Shown one piece after another: positions 57,734-64,000 of a stretch of 64,000 nt of DNA. Each line of letters begins with the position of its first letter. Position 1 is the first letter of the stretch. Source of the stretch: Pseudomonas gingeri (GTDB lineage: Bacteria; Pseudomonadota; Gammaproteobacteria; Pseudomonadales; Pseudomonadaceae). The position numbers were made by a program, and so were the translations under genes. The notes under the pieces are model-generated. The model had not been told where the DNA came from and did no database searches. It worked only from the letters and a program-made list of their open reading frames with translations. The stretch lies in NCBI RefSeq assembly GCF_013386115.1, contig NZ_JACAOR010000005.1:598543-662542 (forward strand). The letters are read 5' to 3'.

Positions 57734-58336
57734 ATGAGCGTACTCGTAGGCAAACAAGCCCCCGACTTCACCGTCCCGGCCGTATTGGGCAATGGCGAAA
57801 TCGTCGACAGCTTCACCCTGTCCTCGGCCATCAAAGGCAAATACGGCCTGGTGTTCTTCTACCCGCTGGACTTCACTTTCGTCTGCCCGTCCGAGCTGAT
57901 CGCCCTGGACCACCGCATGGACGATTTCAAGGCGCGTAACGTTGAAGTGGTTGCCGTTTCCATCGACTCGCACTTCACCCACAACGCCTGGCGCAACACG
58001 GCCATCAACGATGGCGGCATCGGCAAGGTCAAGTACACCATGGCTGCCGACATGAAGCACGAAATCGCCAAGGCCTACGACGTGGAGTCCGAAGGCGGCG
58101 TGGCTTTCCGTGGCGCGTTCCTGATCGACGACAAGGGTGTTGTCCGTTCGCAGATCATCAACGACCTGCCGCTGGGCCGTAACATGGAAGAGCTGATCCG
58201 CCTGGTCGACGCCCTGCAATTCCACGAAGAGCACGGTGAAGTCTGCCCGGCCAACTGGAAGAAAGGCGACAAGGGCATGAACGCTTCGCCAGAAGGCGTT
58301 GCTGCTTACCTGACCGAGAACGCCGGCAAGCTGTAA
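57734..58336 (+). CDS. Typical 2-Cys peroxiredoxin (AhpC/Prx type)
   Basis: The 200-residue protein has the peroxidatic Cys51 in PLDFTFVCPSE and the resolving Cys171 in GEVCPANW, as in typical 2-Cys peroxiredoxins. It reduces hydrogen peroxide and organic hydroperoxides. AGGAGAT precedes the ATG at 57734, and a TATGAT -10-like sequence lies at 57624. It stands alone and ends at a terminator. Confidence 0.93.
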   Translation: MSVLVGKQAPDFTVPAVLGNGEIVDSFTLSSAIKGKYGLVFFYPLDFTFVCPSELIALDHRMDDFKARNVEVVAVSIDSHFTHNAWRNTAINDGGIGKVKYTMAADMKHEIAKAYDVESEGGVAFRGAFLIDDKGVVRSQIINDLPLGRNMEELIRLVDALQFHEEHGEVCPANWKKGDKGMNASPEGVAAYLTENAGKL

Positions 58337-58352
58337 GCCGCCGTTTCACGGA

Positions 58353-58385
58353 CAAAAAAACCGGCCTTGAGGGCCGGTTTTTTTA
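58353..58385 (+). terminator. Terminator after the peroxiredoxin gene
   Basis: AAAAAACCGGCC and GGCCGGTTTTTT form the stem around TTGAGG-type loop bases, with a T-run. It can also serve the convergent rnt gene. Confidence 0.92.
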
Positions 58386-58411
58386 TGGGCGGGAGCTGCT
58401 CTGACGAGCGA

Positions 58412-59089
58412 TCAGTCGTTGAAGTCTTCCCAGCCGCCCATTTCCTTCCAGCGATTGACGATGCCGCAGAACAGTTCGGCAGTCTTCTCGGTGTCGTAGC
58501 GCGCCGAGTGGGCTTCGCGACCGTCGAAGTCGATATCGGCGGCCTGGCAGGCCTTCGCCAGCACGGTCTGGCCATAAGCCAGGCCCGCGAGGCTGGCGGT
58601 GTCGAAGCTGGAGAACGGATGAAACGGGTTGCGCTTCATGTCCAGTCGCGCGACCGCGGCGTTGAGGAAGCCCAGGTCGAAACTGCTGTTGTGTCCGACC
58701 AGGATCGCGCGTTTGCAGCCGTTGGCCTTCAGCGCCTTGCGCACACCACGGAAGATGTCGGTCAGCGCGGTTTCTTCGCTGACGGCCATGCGCAGCGGGT
58801 GATCGAGCTTGATCCCGGTGAACTCCAGGGCGGCGGCCTCGATATTGGCGCCTTCGAAGGGTTCGACGCGGAAGAAGTAGGTGTGCTCGGGGAACACGAA
58901 ACCTTTTTCGTCCATGCCGATGGTGGTCGCGGCGATTTCCAGCAGCGCGTCGGTAGCGGCGTTGAAACCACCGGTTTCTACATCGACGACGACCGGCAGG
59001 TAGCCGCGAAAGCGTGCGGCCATCGGGTGGCGCGAGCCACCTGAGTTGCCATTGCCTTCCAGTTCGTCATCGAAATGGTCTTCACTCAC
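58412..59089 (-). CDS. rnt: Ribonuclease T
   Basis: The 225-residue DEDDh exonuclease has Asp36 and Glu38 in VVDVETGGF, Asp in HNSSFDLGF, and His and Asp in HSARYDTEK. It trims 3' ends of tRNA and other stable RNAs. It overlaps pyrC by 4 bp (ATGA), as is usual in Pseudomonas. Confidence 0.95.
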   Translation of the reverse strand: MSEDHFDDELEGNGNSGGSRHPMAARFRGYLPVVVDVETGGFNAATDALLEIAATTIGMDEKGFVFPEHTYFFRVEPFEGANIEAAALEFTGIKLDHPLRMAVSEETALTDIFRGVRKALKANGCKRAILVGHNSSFDLGFLNAAVARLDMKRNPFHPFSSFDTASLAGLAYGQTVLAKACQAADIDFDGREAHSARYDTEKTAELFCGIVNRWKEMGGWEDFND

Positions 59090-60132
59090 AGCGTTTCCTC
59101 CAGCAGGCGCCAGCGCAGTTTTTCACCGGCGCGCAGCGGGATTACGGACAGCTCGCCAAATGGCAGGCTGGCGGGGGCGGTCCACTCTTCGCGGACCAGG
59201 GTGATGCGCTCGCTGTTCGGGGCCAGGCCGTAGAAGCGTGGGCCGTGCAAGCTGGCGAAGCCTTCGAGCTTGTCCAGGGCATTGCGTTGTTCGAACGCCT
59301 CGGCATACAGCTCGATGGCTGCGTAAGCGGTGTAGCAACCGGCGCAACCGCAGGCGGCTTCCTTGGCATGCTGGGCATGGGGAGCCGAGTCGGTGCCGAG
59401 GAAGAACTTCTCGCTGCCGCTGGTGGCGGCGTCGAGCAGGGCCTGCTGGTGGGTGTTGCGCTTGAGGATCGGCAGGCAGTAGAAGTGCGGCCGGATACCG
59501 CCCACCAGCATGTGGTTGCGGTTGTACAGCAGGTGGTGCGCAGTGATGGTCGCACCGACGTTGGCCGGGGCCTCGTTGACGAACTGCACCGCGTCGGCGG
59601 TGGTGATGTGTTCGAACACGACTTTCAGCGTCGGGAAATGCTCGACCACGCGACGCATGTGTTCGTCGATGAACAGCTTTTCGCGGTCGAACACGTCGAC
59701 GTCGCCGCGGGTCACTTCACCGTGGATCAGCAGGGGCATGCCGACTTCGGCCATGGCTTCCAGGACCGGGAAGATCTTGTCCACGCTGGTCACGCCGGAG
59801 TCCGAGTTGGTGGTCGCACCGGCCGGATAGAGCTTGGCCGCGTGGACAAAGCCGCAGGCCTTGGCGGCGCGGATTTCCTCGGGCTGGGTGCGGTCGGTGA
59901 GGTAGAGCACCATCAGCGGTTCGAAACGGCTGCCGGCCGGCCGGGCCGCGAGAATGCGCTGGCGATAGGCATCGGCTTCGGCGGCGTTGCGTACCGGAGG
60001 CACCAGGTTGGGCATGATGATGGCGCGACCAAAGGTGCGCGCAACATCCGCTACAGTGTGGGGTAACACAGCACCATCGCGAAGATGAATATGCCAGTCG
60101 TCGGGACGCAGCAGGGTCAGGCGGTCGGACAT
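59086..60132 (-). CDS. pyrC: Dihydroorotase
   Basis: The 348-residue amidohydrolase has the metal motif DWHIHLRD, the carbamylated Lys in [15 protein letters not shown], two further His in LLIHGE and VVFEHITT, and the Asp in FLGTDSAPH. It closes carbamoyl aspartate to dihydroorotate in pyrimidine synthesis. The start at 60132 gives the standard N-terminus [20 protein letters not shown]. Confidence 0.95.
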   Translation of the reverse strand: MSDRLTLLRPDDWHIHLRDGAVLPHTVADVARTFGRAIIMPNLVPPVRNAAEADAYRQRILAARPAGSRFEPLMVLYLTDRTQPEEIRAAKACGFVHAAKLYPAGATTNSDSGVTSVDKIFPVLEAMAEVGMPLLIHGEVTRGDVDVFDREKLFIDEHMRRVVEHFPTLKVVFEHITTADAVQFVNEAPANVGATITAHHLLYNRNHMLVGGIRPHFYCLPILKRNTHQQALLDAATSGSEKFFLGTDSAPHAQHAKEAACGCAGCYTAYAAIELYAEAFEQRNALDKLEGFASLHGPRFYGLAPNSERITLVREEWTAPASLPFGELSVIPLRAGEKLRWRLLEETL

Positions 60133-60288
60133 TGGGGATTCCAGGCGGGTCGAACTGATGGGAATGCTACCGGAAAAGACTCTATCAGGCACTCGCTATC
60201 AAGTTTTGCCGCACGCGACCGATATCCAGAACGTATGGCGTAGAACCGGTACGCCAGTCTCAAAGTCGTGGAACCATTGGAGCCTCCC

Positions 60289-61194
60289 GTGCGCCAGCGT
60301 TATTTAGCCCTGCTCAGTATGTTCGCCAGCCTGCCCGCCATGGCGCTGACTTTCCAGACCCGTCTGGAGAGCATCGAGTGGAAGGTGGAAGGTGACAAGT
60401 TCGAGTGCCGGCTGGCTCAGCCGATCACCGACTTCGGTTCGGGCGAATTCGTGCGCCGGGCCGGCGAGCAGGCGATCTTTCGCCTGAAAGCCTATAACCA
60501 CGTGCTCGGTGGCGGTTCGGCGACCCTGCTGGCCGCGGCCGCCCCCTGGCAGCCGGGACGCGGCGATATCAACCTGGGGTCGGTGAAAGTCGGCAACGGC
60601 GATGTATTGTTCAACAGTTCCCAGGGCCAGGCCGGTGGTCTGTTCCATGGCCTACTCGATGGCCGCAGCCCGGTCATTCGCCATTATTCGCGGGACGGCG
60701 GGGTTTCCGAGGTGCGGCTGCTGCCGGTGAAGTTCACCCAGGCCTACAGCGACTTCCAGGCCTGCACCGCCAAGCTGCTGCCGAAGAACTTCGAGCAGGT
60801 GAAGCAGGCCGAGATCGGCTTTCCCGGTGGCGGCATCGACCTGGACGCCCAGGCCAAGGCCCAGTTGCAGGTGATGCTGGACTTCATCAAGGCCGACCCG
60901 AGCGTCAATCACATCGAACTCGACGGTCACTCGGACAACAGCGGCAATCGCCTGACCAACCGCGACCTGTCGCGTCGACGGGCGCTGTCGGTGATGGAGT
61001 TCTTCAAGGCCAATGGCATCCCGGAATCGCAGATCGTCATGCGTTTCCATGGTGAGCGCTACCCGCTGGCCCCCAACACCAACCCCGCCAACCGGGCGAA
61101 GAACCGCCGGGTCAACATTCATCTCGAGCGTGTCCCCGCGCCTGAAAAGGCGGCGCCGACAGCCGCGGCTGGAAACGCGGCGGCCACTTCCTGA
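60289..61194 (+). CDS. motY: Flagellar motor T-ring protein MotY
   Basis: The 301-residue protein has a signal peptide (RQRYLALLSMFASLPAMA), an N-terminal MotY domain (about 20-160) and a C-terminal OmpA-like peptidoglycan-binding domain (about 175-285: IELDGHSDNSGNRLTNRDLSRRRA). MotY stabilises stator units around the flagellar motor. The start is GTG at 60289, with GGAG six bases before it. It diverges from pyrC and precedes argG, the usual Pseudomonas order. Confidence 0.9.
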   Translation: MRQRYLALLSMFASLPAMALTFQTRLESIEWKVEGDKFECRLAQPITDFGSGEFVRRAGEQAIFRLKAYNHVLGGGSATLLAAAAPWQPGRGDINLGSVKVGNGDVLFNSSQGQAGGLFHGLLDGRSPVIRHYSRDGGVSEVRLLPVKFTQAYSDFQACTAKLLPKNFEQVKQAEIGFPGGGIDLDAQAKAQLQVMLDFIKADPSVNHIELDGHSDNSGNRLTNRDLSRRRALSVMEFFKANGIPESQIVMRFHGERYPLAPNTNPANRAKNRRVNIHLERVPAPEKAAPTAAAGNAAATS

Positions 61195-61206
61195 ATCGGC
61201 TGTCAT

Positions 61207-61269
61207 CGTCGCCCGTTCGACATTATCTGTCGCTTTGTCGTCCTTAGCTGTCGCGCCTCTGTAAATTCA
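61207..61269 (+). promoter_or_regulatory. Three ArgR half-sites upstream of argG
   Basis: CGTCGC at 61207, TGTCGC at 61228 and TGTCGC at 61249 stand exactly 21 bp apart. The last is followed by N8 and AA, so it fits TGTCGC-N8-AA fully; the first two lack AA. They end 54 bp before the argG start and cover the probable promoter. Confidence 0.7.
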
Positions 61270-61322
61270 TGGTTTTGGCCGGTAGAATCGCGCCTTTCCG
61301 TACAACCCCGTGGAGTGATGGC

Positions 61323-62540
61323 ATGGCCGACGTAAACAAGGTCGTTCTCGCGTATTCCGGCGGCCTGGACACTTCGGTGATCCTCAAGTGGCTGCAGGAT
61401 ACTTATAACTGTGAAGTGGTGACCTTCACCGCGGACCTGGGTCAGGGCGAAGAGGTCGAGCCTGCTCGTGCCAAGGCGCAGGCCATGGGCGTGAAAGAGA
61501 TCTATATCGACGATCTGCGCGAAGAGTTCGTGCGTGACTTCGTCTTCCCGATGTTCCGTGCCAATACCGTCTACGAAGGCGAGTACCTGCTGGGTACCTC
61601 CATCGCCCGTCCGCTGATCGCCAAGCGCCTGATCGAAATCGCCAACGAAACCGGCGCCGACGCCATTTCCCACGGCGCGACCGGCAAGGGCAACGACCAG
61701 GTGCGTTTCGAGCTGGGTGCCTATGCCCTCAAGCCAGGCGTCAAGGTCATCGCGCCATGGCGTGAATGGGACCTGCTGTCCCGTGAAAAGCTGATGGATT
61801 ACGCTGAAAAGCACGCGATCCCGATCGAGCGTCACGGCAAGAAGAAGTCCCCGTACTCCATGGACGCCAACCTGCTGCACATCTCCTATGAAGGCGGCGT
61901 GCTGGAAGACACCTGGACCGAGCACGAAGAAGACATGTGGCGCTGGACCGTCTCCCCGGAGAACGCTCCCGACAAGCCGCAGTACCTGGAACTGACCTAC
62001 CGCAACGGTGACATCGTCGCCCTGGACGGCGTCGAGATGACTCCGGCCACCGTGCTGGCGACCCTGAACCGCATCGGTGGCGAACACGGCATCGGTCGTC
62101 TGGATATCGTCGAGAACCGCTATGTGGGCATGAAGTCCCGCGGCTGCTACGAAACCCCTGGCGGCACCATCATGCTGCGCGCACACCGGGCGATCGAGTC
62201 GATCACCCTGGACCGCGAAGTCGCTCACCTCAAGGATGAGCTGATGCCCAAGTACGCCAGCCTGATCTACACCGGCTACTGGTGGAGCCCTGAGCGTCTG
62301 ATGCTGCAACAGATGATCGATGCTTCCCAGGCCCACGTGAACGGTGTGGTTCGCCTGAAGCTGTACAAGGGCAATGTGATCGTTACCGGGCGCAAGTCCG
62401 ACGAGTCGCTGTTCGATGCCAATATCGCGACGTTCGAAGAAGACGGCGGCGCCTACAACCAGGCTGACGCGGCAGGCTTCATCAAGCTGAACGCACTGCG
62501 TATGCGCATTGCCGCAAACAAAGGACGCAAGTTGTTCTGA
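61323..62540 (+). CDS. argG: Argininosuccinate synthase
   Basis: The 405-residue enzyme begins [24 protein letters not shown], with the SGGLDTS ATP-pyrophosphatase loop, and contains [15 protein letters not shown] and [19 protein letters not shown]. It joins citrulline and aspartate into argininosuccinate. GGAGTGA precedes the ATG at 61323, and ArgR half-sites lie upstream. Confidence 0.96.
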   Translation: MADVNKVVLAYSGGLDTSVILKWLQDTYNCEVVTFTADLGQGEEVEPARAKAQAMGVKEIYIDDLREEFVRDFVFPMFRANTVYEGEYLLGTSIARPLIAKRLIEIANETGADAISHGATGKGNDQVRFELGAYALKPGVKVIAPWREWDLLSREKLMDYAEKHAIPIERHGKKKSPYSMDANLLHISYEGGVLEDTWTEHEEDMWRWTVSPENAPDKPQYLELTYRNGDIVALDGVEMTPATVLATLNRIGGEHGIGRLDIVENRYVGMKSRGCYETPGGTIMLRAHRAIESITLDREVAHLKDELMPKYASLIYTGYWWSPERLMLQQMIDASQAHVNGVVRLKLYKGNVIVTGRKSDESLFDANIATFEEDGGAYNQADAAGFIKLNALRMRIAANKGRKLF

Positions 62541-62556
62541 TCCGCCTGTTTGCATG

Positions 62557-62589
62557 AAAAGCCCCGGCCGGCAGGTCGGGGTTTTTTTT
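62557..62589 (+). terminator. Terminator after argG
   Basis: AAAAGCCCCG and CGGGGTTTTTTTT flank a GC-rich loop with a long T-run. Confidence 0.9.
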
Positions 62590-62711
62590 GCCCGGGAAGC
62601 GCTGCTCCGATGGCGCCAGGGGAGCACAGGGGCGTGCGCACGGACAGAAGAGGGGTCAGGCGGGAGGTGGGTTGGGGAGAGGCTTTCTTCATCAAGGATC
62701 AAACCTGCTGT

Positions 62712-63251
62712 TCATTCCCTTGGGTCGTCTCGATGATGCTTGAGTTCGAATCGATAGTTCCTGCCCAACTCCCATACCTGGCGGACGGTCAGTTCCAGCG
62801 TCTGGGCAATCTCCATGGCGGTGTATCCCAGTGCCGCGTAATGCATGGCGTGCCCGGCGACTACATCATCGGCGAGTGAGCCGGCAGGTTCTGAAAGAGT
62901 ACTTCGGTATTTCCGCGGCGTGGACAATGGACGGCGATGGGGGATTCTCAGTCCCTGTTCCTGGGCGATCCTTCTTATCTCTCCTTTATTCATTTTCAAT
63001 GAGTATTGCAAGGCGGATATTCCCGCACCTTTTGTTATGAGGTTTTTCAGTAGCTCAACTTTTCTTGCATATTCTTCCTTTGTATCGACTTCTGTTTCCA
63101 CTGGGGCTGGTATTTCAGCATCGCCGCGGCTTGCTTCTTTTGCCGGGGCAGGCTCTATCGTTCCGCCACGCTTGATGAACTCGGTGATGGCGAGCTCGAG
63201 ATCATGGGGTTTATAGTTGTTCTTCTGTTTGTTTATAGTGGTGTTCTTCAT
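62712..63251 (-). CDS. Unknown protein with two HTH-like segments
   Basis: The 179-residue protein has no recognisable family. A basic, Asn/Lys-rich N-terminus (MKNTTINKQKNNYKP) and an acidic Pro/Ala linker (about 30-65) precede two helical segments that look like helix-turn-helix units: EYARKVELLKNLITKGAGIS, LQYSLKMNKGEIRRIAQEQGL (about 64-105), and HAMHYAALGYTAMEIAQTLE followed by LTVRQVWELGRNY (about 137-170). DNA binding is inferred. The first 60 codons are AT-rich compared with neighbours, which suggests recent acquisition. The start at 63251 is chosen because upstream sequence is compositionally non-coding; the ribosome binding site is weak. Confidence 0.55.
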   Translation of the reverse strand: MKNTTINKQKNNYKPHDLELAITEFIKRGGTIEPAPAKEASRGDAEIPAPVETEVDTKEEYARKVELLKNLITKGAGISALQYSLKMNKGEIRRIAQEQGLRIPHRRPLSTPRKYRSTLSEPAGSLADDVVAGHAMHYAALGYTAMEIAQTLELTVRQVWELGRNYRFELKHHRDDPRE

Positions 63252-64000
63252 AAAGTATAGCCTGCTCGTAAAGGGGGATAGGCCGTCGTGACTTTCTCGT
63301 CTGAAAAAGTCAGTTGTTATGGTGTTTCCTGTTTTTAAAAAGCTAGCGGTAGAGCATATGGTTTGCAAGAAAAATATGCCGCTCAATTGTTTGGTTTTTT
63401 TCTGGAAAGGCTGATTTTAAAAGTTCGGTAAGTATTCCCTGTGCCGCGTAGTACGTTTCCTTTAGTTTGGGAGGTGATGGATTTAAATGTTTTGGTGGTA
63501 TTTACTTGAAGTCGAAAGAGCTGCTGTTTTCAATATATCAGGAGTTTTTCGGAGTGAGCAATCCGCTATTCAAATGCGCATCATGCCTATTCAAAAGCAT
63601 TTTCTCATGAGATGTCAGGCCGGTACTTGAAGGAAACCATGCCGAGCCTTGGGTGTTTAATGTCTGGCCAGGATGACGACAATGGCGCGATGGGGACAGT
63701 GTTTATCTGTCGTGGGCCTGGAATTTTCGAACCTCGGGCGGCGGTCGTGCGCCATTGATGATCTCCGGCGTGTGCGGAAGGAGTGGGGTTATTTCTTGTT
63801 GCAGAAAACCATTAGACATCCGGCGCCTGGCGTCTCTAATGTTTATCCGTGACGGGTAGCGTCTTGTATGCAGATGTTTGTCTACCCTGTTTATCCGTAT
63901 CTTCTCCAGCATCATTGAAGCTGCATCCGGGCAGCGGACCAGAGGGTTATGAGGTAACGTTCCTGACTGTTGGATAAATCGATTGTCACCTCGCTCCTGA
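63252..64000. other. AT-richer region without a convincing gene
   Basis: This 750-bp stretch has clearly lower GC than the rest of the window, with T-runs and A-runs, and no frame with good coding character and ribosome binding site. A 70-codon frame on the minus strand (63703-63915) is open but has no family resemblance or clear start signal. It probably contains the promoter of the unknown protein and part of a variable insertion. Confidence 0.5.

Noticed and set aside
63703..63915. A 70-codon gene on the minus strand
   Set aside because: No ribosome binding site, no family resemblance, and coding character no better than chance in this AT-richer stretch.

Overview
The window reads as chromosomal DNA of a fluorescent-group Pseudomonas. 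The coding sequence is GC-rich, the intergenic gaps carry many REP/REPIN palindromes, and several blocks match the usual Pseudomonas order: glpFKRD, an acidic amino acid transporter aatJQMP next to its sensor/regulator pair aauSR, and argF ... grxD - bfr - bfd - peroxiredoxin - rnt - pyrC - motY - argG. No rRNA, tRNA, CRISPR, transposase or prophage was seen. Gene names rest on protein sequence and neighbourhood read by eye, not on database searches.

Layout. 1-11042: the 5' end of a large transglycosylase, a ProY-like permease, an OpgC-type membrane acyltransferase, a secreted alpha/beta hydrolase, then a nitrogen module (FMN glutamate-synthase-like protein, LuxR regulator, nitrilase-fold amidase, PuuP-like permease). 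Inside this module is an array of six 39-bp direct repeats bounded by REP halves. 11159-21107: a tightly packed five-gene signalling operon (RR-PAS-GGDEF-EAL, RR-GGDEF-EAL, di-heme cytochrome c peroxidase, membrane histidine kinase, RR-histidine kinase) diverging from a response regulator with a degenerate HD-GYP domain. 21229-25253: Nudix, LysE, MetR, hydrolase and DsbA-like genes.

25422-32775: a six-gene overlapping operon encoding a HAD phosphatase, class III aminotransferase, esterase, FemAB-like acyltransferase, sensor kinase and sigma-54 activator. It is preceded by a good sigma-54 promoter and a cluster of GCTACAAA half-sites. I do not recognise a described pathway for it, and it is my main candidate for an undescribed system. 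32938-36575: MipA/OmpV porin-like protein, fatty acid desaturase with a hairpin at its ribosome binding site, and an operon of an arginase-fold protein with two small EmrE-type subunits.

36896-43850: aauR, aauS and aatPMQJ. Upstream of aatJ lie a sigma-54 promoter and two TTCGG-N4-CCGAA sites, so the regulatory circuit can be read from the sequence. 44024-49269: glycerol catabolism (glpD, glpR, glpK, glpF) with GlpR-like operators. 49641-62540: a housekeeping block including argF and argG, each preceded by 21-bp-spaced ArgR half-sites, and an iron/redox group (grxD, bfr, bfd with a Fur box, peroxiredoxin). 62591-64000: an AT-richer tail with one unknown two-HTH-like protein and otherwise no convincing gene; it looks like a variable site after argG.
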